Origin: Alteromonas sp. KUL106
GTDB taxonomy: Bacteria; Pseudomonadota; Gammaproteobacteria; Enterobacterales; Alteromonadaceae
Assembly (NCBI RefSeq): GCF_009811415.1
Contig: NZ_BLIG01000015.1
Span: 62,001-126,000, forward strand
Length of the DNA: 64,000 bases
Reading direction: 5' to 3'
The notes beneath the pieces were generated by a model, which did not search any database, was not told the DNA's origin, and was given only the letters and a program-made list of their open reading frames with translations. Positions 36,264 through 44,958 of the stretch are shown one piece after another (position 1 is the stretch's first letter; each line of letters begins with the position of its first letter). A program made the translations under genes and the position numbers.

Positions 36264-36593
36264 TTACTTCTTGCGTAGCAAAGAAGTAACCAACATGCCG
36301 GCAGCGAATGCTATGCCTGCCGTTGCTAATGGATTTTCAATGGCATAGTTACGCACTTTTGATGCTTGCCATTTTTGTTCCGCCAAACGCTTCCTCTCGG
36401 CCATGCTTTCTGCCGATGACGACGCTGTTTTACGAATGTTTTCTTCTGCAATGCCGGCACTATCTGCTAGCTTATCTACCGATGCGTGAAGAGAATCTTT
36501 CAGTTGGTCCGTTACTGGGTGGCTTGGCTCAGTCACGCCGTTTGCTGTCGTAGACTTTACTGATTGCGATTTTGCTGATGCTTGTGTAGCCAT
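36264..36593 (-). CDS. DUF883/YqjD/ElaB-like membrane-anchored protein
   Basis: The 109-residue protein has a polar N-terminus, a long amphipathic helix (LKDSLHASVDKLADSAG and on) and one C-terminal transmembrane helix, ENPLATAGIAFAAGMLVTSLL, ending in RKK. This is the DUF883 architecture. YqjD and ElaB are stationary-phase proteins that anchor to the inner membrane and bind ribosomes. AAGGAG precedes the ATG. It is the first gene of a four-gene minus-strand operon, and a good sigma-54 promoter match lies 38 bases upstream. Confidence 0.82.
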   Translation of the reverse strand: MATQASAKSQSVKSTTANGVTEPSHPVTDQLKDSLHASVDKLADSAGIAEENIRKTASSSAESMAERKRLAEQKWQASKVRNYAIENPLATAGIAFAAGMLVTSLLRKK

Positions 36594-36630
36594 AATACTC
36601 TCCTTAATATTTTGGGTTCAGTAACAAAGC

Positions 36631-36646
36631 TGCAATGGGTGTACCA
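36631..36646 (-). promoter_or_regulatory. Candidate sigma-54 promoter of the YqjD-like operon
   Basis: Read on the minus strand, TGGTACACCCATTGCA differs from TGGCAC-N5-TTGCA at one position only, with the GG and GC elements ten bases apart. A start near 36620 would leave about 27 bases before the ATG, including AAGGAG. It is the best sigma-54 match in the window. Confidence 0.65.
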
Positions 36647-36699
36647 ATGCGTTAACCTATTGAATATTATGAACTATGTTGTTTTTCATGATGGAAATA

Positions 36700-36740
36700 A
36701 ATGAAAGGTTTGCAAGTCTCACACATTGACATTGCAAACC
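36700..36740 (-). terminator. Probable terminator after the hybrid kinase gene
   Basis: GGTTTGCAA/TTGCAAACC is a perfect nine-base dyad with a 16-base loop. On the minus strand a T-rich stretch follows. It lies 40 bases past the hybrid kinase stop and ahead of the YqjD-like promoter. Confidence 0.65.
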
Positions 36741-36779
36741 CTTGTAATATTTTCGCAGTCATATGCGGGGCGAGTTTTT

Positions 36780-38870
36780 CTAGCCCACCACTGATTCTAA
36801 ATCATCTTTAGAGACGGGCTTGAGAAGGGCATTATCTATACCAATGGATGTCATACTCTCGGTATCTGCTTCATGTCCGCTTACTATCGTTAACGCTGCA
36901 TCAGGGAGTTTTTTCTTAAGTTCAGCAGCAAGGTCATAGCCGTTGTAATCGGGTAGTGTTAAATCCATGAGAATGTGATCAAAATTTTGCTCTTGCGCGG
37001 TGTTTAAAGCATCGGCACCGTTATATTCTGTGGTAACGGTGTGACCTAAATGCGAGAGAAACAACTGTAACAGTTCTGCCGCATCTTCATCATCCTCTAT
37101 CACGAGGATACGCTTATTCTTTGATGCCTTTTCTTCGTCTATTTTACTAACGACCTGCTTAATGGGTTGCGATGACACTTTATCGTGTTCTTTTTGCTCA
37201 GTGTAAGAGTCTTGCTGCTCTGGTGCGAACGGTTTGTTCAAAGGCATGTCAGCAACCTGAGCTTCTACATTTGTAAAAGTAACATGATTACCTCGCGGTA
37301 AATACTGCGAGAGCAGGTTTGCCAGCGCAAAGCGGTCAATAGGCTTTCCAATGACGTCGTTAAAGCCTTCTCTGATCAACGATTCTCTGAGCCCTTTGCG
37401 ACTGGCTGCCGTTACTGCAATAACTGGAATTTTTTTACCGTGGCGGCGAATAGCATGCAGCGCTTCTATTCCGTTCATCACAGGCATGTGGATATCCATC
37501 AGCACTAAGTCAAAAGGCTGGTTATGTTCATCGGCTTCTAATACGGCTTCCAGCGCTTTTACACCATTTTCAGCGTAGCTGATATCAGCCTGTGACTGGC
37601 TGACAATATGACCGGTAAGCCTTCGTATTTCTCGTAAATCGTCGACAATTAAAACACGTCCTGTTAGACAAAGGTTGATACTACTCGATTCAACAGGTTG
37701 AATTTGTCCAAGCTGAAGATCAACGCGCGGTTGCGACGAAATGTCGCCAGGATCAATATCAAAAGTGAACGTGCTTCCTGCGGCAAGACGCGATGAGACC
37801 GATATATCGCCGCCAAGTTTAGTGACTAACTCCTTGCATATTGCTAGCCCCAAGCCTGCGCCGCCGTGGTTGGCACGCATAACATCTTCAATTTGTTCGA
37901 AGGGTTGAAATATGTTTTTGAGCTTATCTGGCGGCATACCAATGCCCGTGTCTTCAACAGAAAACCGCAAATGGGCTTCGTTGTTACTCTCTGAGGAAGG
38001 TTCTTCCAGTGAAATTGTGAGCGTAATACTTCCTTTATCGGTAAATTTCACCGCATTGGATATCAGATTCAGTAGCACTTGGCGTAATCGGGTAGGATCT
38101 GTCTTAATAAATTCGGGTATTCGAGTAGTAGATACTACGTTAAGACTCAAGCCCTTATCTTTCGCATTCAGCCGCATAAGCGAATGGATATCGGTAAGAA
38201 ATGCGGATAAGTTTACATCCTGAATATTGAGTTCAAGCTTCTCAGCCATGATACGCGACATATCGAGAAGGTCATTGAGTAAACTGAGTAAATGTTTGCC
38301 ATTTGAATGAATGATAGACAGCTCTTGTTGAAAAGGACTGTTGCGAGTATCGTCAATAAGCAGTTCGGTATACCCAAGAATAGAGGTAAGTGGAGTGCGA
38401 AGCTCATGCCCTAAATGCGCTAGAAACTTGTCTTTTGCTTTGTTCTTTTGCTCAACTTTATTGCGCTCAAGCCGCTCGTTCTCGATGTCGCGTCGCACCA
38501 TAGCATAGCGGATGGTGCGCATGAATCGCGGAGACTCAATTTCAGATTTCTGTAAATAGTCTGCGGCTCCTGCACGCATAACCATTTCATCTACAGTCGC
38601 ATCAGATTGTCCAGTCAAAATCACCACAGGCAAGCTGAATTGGTTTGATTTTAGAACCCCTAAAACGTCAACCGCGTTTTCCGAGCCCAACAAATAGTCA
38701 AGTAAGCAAAGATCAAAGCTTTCTGCTTTGAGGGCTTCTACTGCATCTAGACTGTTTGTCACCCACGTCAATTCAAACGTTGGTGACTCACACTGTTCTA
38801 AGTAATCAGAGGTTAAGAAGTAGTCGTCTTCATCATCCTCGATTAACAGAACTTTAATTACCTCTGTCAT
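36780..38870 (-). CDS. Hybrid histidine kinase, REC-HisKA-HATPase-REC-REC
   Basis: The 696-residue soluble protein begins with a receiver domain (about residues 5-125, phospho-acceptor in LCLLDYLLG). A kinase core follows: the H-box FLAHLGHELRTPLTSIL at about residue 155, the N-box around NAVKF and the G-boxes VEDTGIGM and HGGAGLGLAI. Two more receivers follow, at about residues 410-525 (LVLMDIHMPVMNG) and 575-695 (HILMDLTLPDYNG). It has no membrane segment or sensor domain, so its input probably comes from the first receiver. It is the last gene of the five-gene signalling block. Confidence 0.93.
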   Translation of the reverse strand: MTEVIKVLLIEDDEDDYFLTSDYLEQCESPTFELTWVTNSLDAVEALKAESFDLCLLDYLLGSENAVDVLGVLKSNQFSLPVVILTGQSDATVDEMVMRAGAADYLQKSEIESPRFMRTIRYAMVRRDIENERLERNKVEQKNKAKDKFLAHLGHELRTPLTSILGYTELLIDDTRNSPFQQELSIIHSNGKHLLSLLNDLLDMSRIMAEKLELNIQDVNLSAFLTDIHSLMRLNAKDKGLSLNVVSTTRIPEFIKTDPTRLRQVLLNLISNAVKFTDKGSITLTISLEEPSSESNNEAHLRFSVEDTGIGMPPDKLKNIFQPFEQIEDVMRANHGGAGLGLAICKELVTKLGGDISVSSRLAAGSTFTFDIDPGDISSQPRVDLQLGQIQPVESSSINLCLTGRVLIVDDLREIRRLTGHIVSQSQADISYAENGVKALEAVLEADEHNQPFDLVLMDIHMPVMNGIEALHAIRRHGKKIPVIAVTAASRKGLRESLIREGFNDVIGKPIDRFALANLLSQYLPRGNHVTFTNVEAQVADMPLNKPFAPEQQDSYTEQKEHDKVSSQPIKQVVSKIDEEKASKNKRILVIEDDEDAAELLQLFLSHLGHTVTTEYNGADALNTAQEQNFDHILMDLTLPDYNGYDLAAELKKKLPDAALTIVSGHEADTESMTSIGIDNALLKPVSKDDLESVVG

Positions 38871-38882
38871 CTAGTTCCCCAA

Positions 38883-39335
38883 CTACTCGTGTGGCAACTC
38901 TACGAACTCTATCCAGTAGCGTCCGAGGGCCCGCATCAATTCCACCAAACCTTCAAAGTTGACCGGCTTGGTTATGTAAGATGCACACCCTAAGTCGTAC
39001 CCTCGAAGCATATCCTCTTCTTCCTTGGACGTTGTTAAAATAACAACAGGGATACTTCTAAGTTTTGGATCGTTTTTTAGCTCTTGAAGTGCTTCTCTTC
39101 CGTCTTTCCTCGGCATGTTCAAATCTAGCAAAATAAGACTAGGACGAGGCGCAGAGGCGGGGTCTGAATATTTTCCTTCATGACGCAAAAACTCTAGCAA
39201 TTCCACACCATCTTCTACGCAGAACAAGTTATTTAAAACTCGGCTTTCCTTTAGCGCATCAACCGTTAATAAGCGATCGTCTTCATCGTCGTCGGCCATA
39301 AGAATGTTGATAGGTTGGGATTGTTTACGCGTCAT
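38883..39335 (-). CDS. Single-domain response regulator (Rcp1-like)
   Basis: The 150-residue protein is one receiver domain: acidic pocket MADDDEDD, phospho-acceptor in LILLDLNMPRKDG, then VVILTTSKEEED and the conserved Lys in SYITKPVNFEGL. It resembles the Rcp1/CheY-like regulators that pair with kinases of the phytochrome type. The ATG at 39335 lies inside the 3' end of the CHASE3 kinase gene (11-base overlap). It has no output domain and probably shuttles phosphate to the hybrid kinase or the sigma-54 activator. Confidence 0.9.
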   Translation of the reverse strand: MTRKQSQPINILMADDDEDDRLLTVDALKESRVLNNLFCVEDGVELLEFLRHEGKYSDPASAPRPSLILLDLNMPRKDGREALQELKNDPKLRSIPVVILTTSKEEEDMLRGYDLGCASYITKPVNFEGLVELMRALGRYWIEFVELPHE

Positions 39336-40839
39336 GGGTTGTCTCTCCGTTATTGTTGTTAGTACCAAAAGGGTCACTGTCTTTAGGTATGATTATTGAG
39401 AATGTTGCACCTTCACCGAGCTTACTTGTCGCGCTTATCTGGCCGTTGTGGCGTTCGACGATACGGCGACAGACAGCCAAACCTATCCCCGTTCCTTTAT
39501 ACTCACTTCTACCGTGTAAACGTTGAAAAGGTGCAAATATTTTTTCTGCAAATGATTGCTCAAAGCCAATACCATTGTCAGTCACGGTAATTTTTATCCA
39601 ATCATGATCATCAGAGATAAGAATATCTTTTACATCCTCTGACGTGGCGTCGGTGGCAGTTATTGACACAATTGGCGTAACGCCGTCGCTTTGAAATTTC
39701 AGTGCGTTGGACAGTAAGTTTAAAAACAGTTGTTCAAGTTGTGATTTATCTCCTCGAACTACTGGCATATCGCTAACGTCTATCTGAGCGGATTTTTCAT
39801 CAATGGCGATTTCTAAGTCACTCATCACGCTCTTTATGACATTAGCTAAATTGACATCACCAAACTCTTTTCCCCGGGTTGATACGCGCGAGAAAGCGAG
39901 AAGATCTGATATTAGCATTGACATCCGTTCTGCTGCATTGAGCATGCGCGCAAGATAATCTTTACCTCGTTCATCGAATACATCGTTATAGCCAGATTCT
40001 AGTCGGTTACCAAATGCACGGATTTTCCTCAGCGGTTCCTGAAGGTCATGAGAAGCGACAAAAGCAAAATCTTCCAATTCCCTGTTACTTCTAGCCAGCT
40101 CTTCTGAATAAACGCTGAGCTCTTGTGTTCGCTCAGCGATCCTCGATTCTAAATCTTCATTTACCGATTCAAGGTCAGCTTGATACTTTTCATGTTCACG
40201 AGAGTTAATCTTCAGCAATAAAAATACCGAGATAATAAGAAGCAGGGTAGTGGCCGATGAGATAATTAAGGTGTTAACAGAGTCACGTCTCAAGCTCATC
40301 AAGTTAGCTAAGTGCGTTCCCTGCATATTTCTTTCTGAACTGTCGATTTCACTAAAGAGGTTTTCGAACTGTTTATAGAGTGTAATACCTTCATCGCTTT
40401 CTACGAGTTCCGTTGCCTCTTGTTCTTTTCCTTCTTTTATAAGTTCAACCACTTGAATGACCTCGTTTACCTTAGCCTTTGTCAATTCAAGCAGCCGTTC
40501 AATTCTTTCATTTTGCACCTCGATGTCAGATGAAAATGAGCTTACCTCCACTTCGTCCATCAACTCGCCAATCACCCCTAATGTTTGGGTGTAATCCGCA
40601 AGATACTTTTCGTCGTTGGTGAGCATGAAGCCTCGCTGGCCAGACTCTATTCTAAGCACAGCAACGTGTAGACGATTTACCGCATTAATTACGCGGTTGG
40701 TAGTAAAAAGTCGGGCTTCAAGGGCTGAAAGGTCATTTAACGTACTAACTACATAGAATGAATTAGCGGTTATCACCGCAATGACAAACACAACGATAAC
40801 GATCCAACTGTAAATAGAAGACAGTACCTTAGAAATCAT
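39325..40839 (-). CDS. Membrane histidine kinase with CHASE3 sensor domain
   Basis: The 504-residue protein has a transmembrane helix at about residues 10-30, a periplasmic CHASE3 domain (about residues 38-180, with RLHVAVLRIESGQRGFML), a second helix at about 188-208 and a coiled-coil linker. The kinase core follows: the H-box VASHDLQEPLRKIRAFG near residue 265 and the ATP-binding domain ending with YKGTGIGLAVCRRIVERH. Kinases of this core type usually signal to Rcp1-like regulators, and one is encoded directly behind. The CHASE3 ligand is unknown. Confidence 0.93.
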   Translation of the reverse strand: MISKVLSSIYSWIVIVVFVIAVITANSFYVVSTLNDLSALEARLFTTNRVINAVNRLHVAVLRIESGQRGFMLTNDEKYLADYTQTLGVIGELMDEVEVSSFSSDIEVQNERIERLLELTKAKVNEVIQVVELIKEGKEQEATELVESDEGITLYKQFENLFSEIDSSERNMQGTHLANLMSLRRDSVNTLIISSATTLLLIISVFLLLKINSREHEKYQADLESVNEDLESRIAERTQELSVYSEELARSNRELEDFAFVASHDLQEPLRKIRAFGNRLESGYNDVFDERGKDYLARMLNAAERMSMLISDLLAFSRVSTRGKEFGDVNLANVIKSVMSDLEIAIDEKSAQIDVSDMPVVRGDKSQLEQLFLNLLSNALKFQSDGVTPIVSITATDATSEDVKDILISDDHDWIKITVTDNGIGFEQSFAEKIFAPFQRLHGRSEYKGTGIGLAVCRRIVERHNGQISATSKLGEGATFSIIIPKDSDPFGTNNNNGETTHDA

Positions 40840-40843
40840 TTAA

Positions 40844-41068
40844 CTAATCCGCAATGTTGTCACCCAGTTCTGATGTCATCTCAGTAAGGGTGTGACTGCA
40901 GTCTTTTGCACTGCTAATTATTTTATCCAACGCCGCCACCGCCTTTTCAGGCGGGACGTCTCCATTAAGTGCCATTTTGACAAGTTCAGCTTGCATGGAA
41001 ATTCTGTTTAGCGGCTTACGCGCATCGTGTACGAAAACACTGAGCTTGGAAAATTCATCGCTAGTCAT
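40844..41068 (-). CDS. Stand-alone DHp-like (histidine phosphotransfer/dimerisation) mini-protein
   Basis: The 74-residue protein has the H-box pattern FVHDARKPLNRISMQAEL with the potential phospho-His at residue 14, a short loop, and a second helix (EKAVAALDKIISSAKDC onward). This is the layout of a histidine-kinase dimerisation/phosphotransfer domain with no ATP-binding domain and no sensor. It lies between the sigma-54 activator and the CHASE3 kinase genes, with four bases to the kinase start, so it is part of the same operon. It may be a phosphotransfer intermediate or a dominant partner that dimerises with the kinases. It is too short to be a remnant of the adjacent kinase, which is intact. 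Confidence 0.75.
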   Translation of the reverse strand: MTSDEFSKLSVFVHDARKPLNRISMQAELVKMALNGDVPPEKAVAALDKIISSAKDCSHTLTEMTSELGDNIAD

Positions 41069-41084
41069 ACCGAATGCCTCTTTT

Positions 41085-42416
41085 TTATTCGTCTTTACTC
41101 AGGTCGCCATAGGCGTGCAGACGGTTGTAAAGGGTTTTAGTGCTTATTCCAAGCATTTCTGCGGCGGTGGTTTTATTACCGTTTACCTTTTCAAGCGTGG
41201 CGTAAATGAGCTCTTTTTCTACATCTTCAATCGTTCTACCTGCCTGAAGCGCAGGTGTTGTGCTTTGCTTCTGTGCAAAAGGTGACTCAATCGTTTTTGG
41301 AAGTTCAATCTCACTTTTTTCAGGATCGCTCATAATCGCTGCGCGATGCACAAAATGTCGTAACTCACGGACGTTACCCGGCCAATCGTAAGCCTTCAAC
41401 GTCTCAAGTTGTCCATCTTCCCATCGATAAGAGGAACCATTGTCTTTATTAAATTCTGAAATGAAGGTTTTAGCGAGTAGCGGTATATCTTCTTTGCGGT
41501 CCCGCAAAGGCGGAATGGTAATTGGAAAAACGGCAAGCCTGAAATAAATATCTTCTCGAAGCACTTTGCTTTGCGCAATTTCTTCCATTGTACGGTTTGT
41601 TGCTGAGACAACACGACAATTAACAGGGATAGATTTGGTGCCACCTACCCGAAGTACCACCTTATTTTCTAAAACGCGAAGTAAGTTAGGCTGCATATCG
41701 ATAGGCATTTCTGTGATTTCATCAAGAAAAAGCGTGCCACCTTCCGCCTGTTCGAATACACCTTCTTTTCTGCCAACAGCACCAGTGAAAGCCCCTTTTT
41801 CATGGCCAAATAGTTCGCTGCCGATCAGTTCTTTTGAAAACGCGCCACAGTTTGTCGCAATATAAGGACCCTCGCTCTCAGAAGCGCGATGAATAGCAGC
41901 AGCGACGACTTCTTTACCAACGCCACTTTCGCCAAGCAGCATGACGTTTGCACTCGTTTTACTCACGCGCGCGATGAGTTTGTACAGGTCTTTCATCACT
42001 GGCGATTCGCCAATAAGCAAGTCAAAGTGCTTTTCAATTTTTTCTTCTACAGGCTCGTTGCCCTTCTTTTTTTGGCTTAAAACCGCTTCGATTTCTTCTC
42101 GTTGAATGGGCTTCACAAGGTAATCGACGGTTGGACCACAAAGACCCTTAATGACGCTCTTCACTGAAGGATGGCCCGTTATTAAGGTTACTCTGGGTCG
42201 TTTGGGAAGTGCATCAAGCTCATTAAATAGGTGTGCGCCACTGCCATCAGGTAGCATGAAGTCTAAAAGAACGTGATCAAACGTTTCCTTTTTCAACCAA
42301 TCTCGCGCTTCTTCTAATGTTCCGGCAGTAAGTACTTCATGCCCTAGAAATTCAATGATGGTACAGGCAACTTCTGTGAATTCGGCGTCGTCGTCAACTA
42401 AAAGTACAGTTAGCAC
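41085..42416 (-). CDS. NtrC-family sigma-54-dependent response regulator
   Basis: The 443-residue protein has a receiver domain (residues 1-120, phospho-acceptor Asp52 in VLLDFMLPDGSG) and a sigma-54 AAA+ domain with Walker A GESGVGKE. The sigma-54-contacting GAFTGA loop sits in HEKGAFTGAVGRKEG, with Walker B GGTLFLDEI and the arginine-finger region after it. A C-terminal Fis-type helix-turn-helix (NGNKTTAAEMLGISTKTLYNRL) binds DNA. It activates transcription from sigma-54 promoters when phosphorylated. The start is a GTG with GAGGG upstream. It is the first gene of the signalling block, and sigma-54-type promoters lie in front of both flanking units, which are its likely targets. Confidence 0.95.
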   Translation of the reverse strand: MLTVLLVDDDAEFTEVACTIIEFLGHEVLTAGTLEEARDWLKKETFDHVLLDFMLPDGSGAHLFNELDALPKRPRVTLITGHPSVKSVIKGLCGPTVDYLVKPIQREEIEAVLSQKKKGNEPVEEKIEKHFDLLIGESPVMKDLYKLIARVSKTSANVMLLGESGVGKEVVAAAIHRASESEGPYIATNCGAFSKELIGSELFGHEKGAFTGAVGRKEGVFEQAEGGTLFLDEITEMPIDMQPNLLRVLENKVVLRVGGTKSIPVNCRVVSATNRTMEEIAQSKVLREDIYFRLAVFPITIPPLRDRKEDIPLLAKTFISEFNKDNGSSYRWEDGQLETLKAYDWPGNVRELRHFVHRAAIMSDPEKSEIELPKTIESPFAQKQSTTPALQAGRTIEDVEKELIYATLEKVNGNKTTAAEMLGISTKTLYNRLHAYGDLSKDE

Positions 42417-42735
42417 GTGGATGTCCCTCTCTTTCTATTCCTAGTTAAAATGGAATATTTATCAATATATTGGTTTTAATGATTCAGTTATCGACGCATT
42501 TCACATTGGTTTATTGAAAGCTCGACCACCGCATATTTTTACTTTGTACAACTAGGAAGGATGGCTACGCAGATTCAAAAATGACTTGAAGCTCAATAGT
42601 CTGTCGTATACCAGCGTTTGAATTCATTCCTTAGTTATTAAGTTTTGTTTTGCGCGTTATGCATTATAAGACGTTATTTTACAGAGATTTGCAAAAAACA
42701 TTCCAAAGCGCTTGGTAAATGCATCAAGTGTTCAA
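42417..42735. other. Intergenic region between the NtrC-type regulator and the ExoD gene
   Basis: This stretch is the shared upstream region of two divergent units. I see no open frame or RNA. It should carry the regulator's own promoter on the minus strand and possible activator-binding sites for the sigma-54-type promoter at 42736. Confidence 0.5.
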
Positions 42736-42751
42736 TGGCATATTTTTCGCA
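42736..42751 (+). promoter_or_regulatory. Candidate sigma-54 promoter upstream of the ExoD gene
   Basis: TGGCATATTTTTCGCA keeps GG and GC ten bases apart and differs at two positions from the consensus (T for C at the sixth base, TCGC for TTGC). The predicted start near 42763 would give a leader of about 119 bases to the ATG at 42882, longer than at the other sites. A GGGCG/CGCCC dyad (42781-42804) would lie in that leader. Confidence 0.4.
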
Positions 42752-42881
42752 CACCATTAGTCCTACCGTAATTCACAATAGGGCGTATATTTTCAAAGGC
42801 GCCCTATATTAGGTTTTTAGCGAGGATGTCGTCAAATTGCATAATCAGTTCACAGGCAAAGTGAATTCAAAGGACTTGAAA

Positions 42882-43487
42882 ATGTTGGGGAAAACAGCTG
42901 AAAGATCAATGACATTATATGAGCTTCTTGGGAGAATGCAGCCTCGCGCTCAAGAGGATGACTTCCACTTTTCTGAATTTTGGGGTGTTTTAGAAAAGCG
43001 AGGTTTTGGCCCAATGCTCGCCTTGCCGTCATTCATTGCCTGCACGCCCATTGGCGCCATTCCGGGTGTGCCATCAATAACAGGTGTGACGATTTTACTT
43101 ATCTCTTTGCAAATTTTACTCGGTCAACGACATCCTTGGCTTCCCGAAAAAGTGATGGATTTAAAATGTGACGCTGACCAGCTTAGGTCGTTTGTCAAAA
43201 GAGTTAAACCTCACGCGATTCGTATCGATAAATTCTTAGTCCCGCGCTGTTTCTTTATGCGTCGACCCGTTTTTCGTTCGATGATTGCGTTGAACTGTAT
43301 GGCGTGTGGTTTGGTGATGGTGCCATTAGAGCTTATTCCGTTCATGGGGTTTATTCCTGCGTTTGCGGTTTTGATCATGGCAGTCGGCATGGCCACCGAC
43401 GATGGCGCAGTTGCGCTTGTTGGCGTATCTATTTCACTGTTGGGGTTTGTGCTAGGTTTCGAGCAACTGAGAGCAGTAATAGGCTGA
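42882..43487 (+). CDS. ExoD-family (exopolysaccharide synthesis) membrane protein
   Basis: The 201-residue inner-membrane protein belongs to the ExoD family. A polar N-terminus includes FHFSEFWGVLEKRGFGPML. Hydrophobic segments then carry ALPSFIACTPIGAIPGVPSI, LLISLQILLGQRHPWLPE and LIPFMGFIPAFAVLIMAVGMA. ExoD was described in rhizobial exopolysaccharide production and alkali tolerance; its molecular role is unknown. I chose the ATG at 42882 because AAAGGAC precedes it. An upstream TTG at 42837 would add 15 polar residues. It converges on a LysR gene nine bases away. Confidence 0.85.
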   Translation: MLGKTAERSMTLYELLGRMQPRAQEDDFHFSEFWGVLEKRGFGPMLALPSFIACTPIGAIPGVPSITGVTILLISLQILLGQRHPWLPEKVMDLKCDADQLRSFVKRVKPHAIRIDKFLVPRCFFMRRPVFRSMIALNCMACGLVMVPLELIPFMGFIPAFAVLIMAVGMATDDGAVALVGVSISLLGFVLGFEQLRAVIG

Positions 43488-43496
43488 TCCTGTCTT

Positions 43497-44420
43497 TTAG
43501 TCTGAACAGCCATCCTTAATGAGTTCTGAGGTAGGGAGGTTCATCGTTTGATACCTCAACTCTCCAATAAATGCACGAGCCGCTGGACCTAGCGTATCGC
43601 CATCTTCAAAAGACAAGTAAAGCAGCGCTTTTCTTAGTGCCGCGTTGTTGTCTAAGGGGAGCGGTACTAACGTACCATTTTCTAGCTTGTCTTTAATAAT
43701 TGCGATGGGTAACCACGCAAATCCTAATCCCTGCGCAATAATATCAACCGACGTTCTTATGTGGCTTACCGTCCATCGCTGTTCTGCGCCTAGCCACCCA
43801 ACGTCAGCCTTACGTTCAGTAGAAGAATCCCTAACTACGATCTGACGATGGCCTTTTAAATCTTCCAAAGTCAGTGTTCTGCCCAATTGATGTAATGGAT
43901 GATTGGCGTGAGCGACCGCAACGAATTCGATTTCGCAGAGATCTTCGCTAAAGCCGTTAGGAAGTACAAAAGGCGATATACCCATGTCTACTTTTCCGTT
44001 ACTCAATAACGAATTGGCACCGCTTAATACGGTCTCTTCCAACTCAATGCGTAAAAGTGGATACTCGTCAGACACCTTTGCAAGTACATTATAAAGCAGC
44101 TCAGAAGGAAATATGATATCCACAGCAATACGCAATGTGGTCTCTGTCCCCGCTTGAAGACTACTTGCTACCGCCTCAAGCTTGTGTGCTTCGTCTAGCA
44201 AAAAGGTAGCGCGGCGATACATCAACTCACCTTGTGGCGAGAGCTGTACTTTTCGCCCGATATTCTCAAATAAACGAACACCTATTGCATTTTCTAACTT
44301 CTGTACAGCATGGTGAACACTTGACTGGCTCTTATGCACCTCAACAGCGGCTTGATTAAAACCGCCTGCGTCGACAACGGCTTTAAACATTCGCCACTGT
44401 TCTAATGTGGATTTAAGCAT
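43497..44420 (-). CDS. LysR-family transcriptional regulator
   Basis: The 307-residue protein has an N-terminal winged helix-turn-helix (about residues 1-65, with GGFNQAAVEVHKSQSSVHHAVQ) and a C-terminal periplasmic-binding-protein-like effector domain (about residues 90-295). The effector is not recognisable. It converges with the ExoD gene and precedes the rhodanese gene on the same strand; nothing here shows which genes it controls. Confidence 0.9.
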   Translation of the reverse strand: MLKSTLEQWRMFKAVVDAGGFNQAAVEVHKSQSSVHHAVQKLENAIGVRLFENIGRKVQLSPQGELMYRRATFLLDEAHKLEAVASSLQAGTETTLRIAVDIIFPSELLYNVLAKVSDEYPLLRIELEETVLSGANSLLSNGKVDMGISPFVLPNGFSEDLCEIEFVAVAHANHPLHQLGRTLTLEDLKGHRQIVVRDSSTERKADVGWLGAEQRWTVSHIRTSVDIIAQGLGFAWLPIAIIKDKLENGTLVPLPLDNNAALRKALLYLSFEDGDTLGPAARAFIGELRYQTMNLPTSELIKDGCSD

Positions 44421-44474
44421 AGATAGCTCTTTTAATTAATTTCTGGCTTTTATATCACACAAGCGATGAGTGCG

Positions 44475-44825
44475 TCATTTTTCACAAGCTTGGTTAATTG
44501 TGGCGACAGGGCAGGTTACAACGGATACGTTTTCATATCCCATTTTAGTCAATTGCTCCGCTGCAAGTTTAGCGCGGACACCTGACGCACAGTGGATATA
44601 AAGAGGCGTTGACGCATCTTTGAATTGTTCGATAGCTTTCATTTCTAACACGCCTCGAGGGATGTGAAGCGACGAGTGAACGGGAGCGCTAATGACTTCC
44701 GCGGCTTCTCTCACGTCAATCAATGTGCCTCCGTTGCTATTTATCTCATCAAAAGCCTGTTCAGCTGTAATCGTTCTCAGAACGACGTCGATATTTTCTA
44801 AACGAGTCTTTATATCGATTAGCAT
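44475..44825 (-). CDS. Rhodanese-like sulfurtransferase
   Basis: The 116-residue single-domain protein has the rhodanese motifs GTLIDVREAAEV and LYIHCASGVRAKLAAEQL, with the active-site Cys in the six-residue CASGVR loop. It has no signal peptide, so it acts in the cytoplasm on persulfide or thiosulfate sulfur. It is divergent from an ArsR regulator of the persulfide-sensing BigR/SqrR type. The shared region holds a palindrome, so it is the probable target of that regulator. Confidence 0.9.
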   Translation of the reverse strand: MLIDIKTRLENIDVVLRTITAEQAFDEINSNGGTLIDVREAAEVISAPVHSSLHIPRGVLEMKAIEQFKDASTPLYIHCASGVRAKLAAEQLTKMGYENVSVVTCPVATINQACEK

Positions 44826-44958
44826 GTGGTTCCCTCAAATGTATGGTGTGTAAAGAGAATTTGTTTAATTCGTACCGGTCAATGTTTGAGCACAAGCATA
44901 GCAGAACAAGACGTCTGACTGAAATTCATCGCATAAAATGGTTAACCGGCAATTTATC

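Noticed and set aside
43211..43513. Minus-strand frame overlapping the ExoD gene and the LysR 3' end
   Set aside because: Lies antisense to a clear membrane protein and overlaps the end of the LysR gene.
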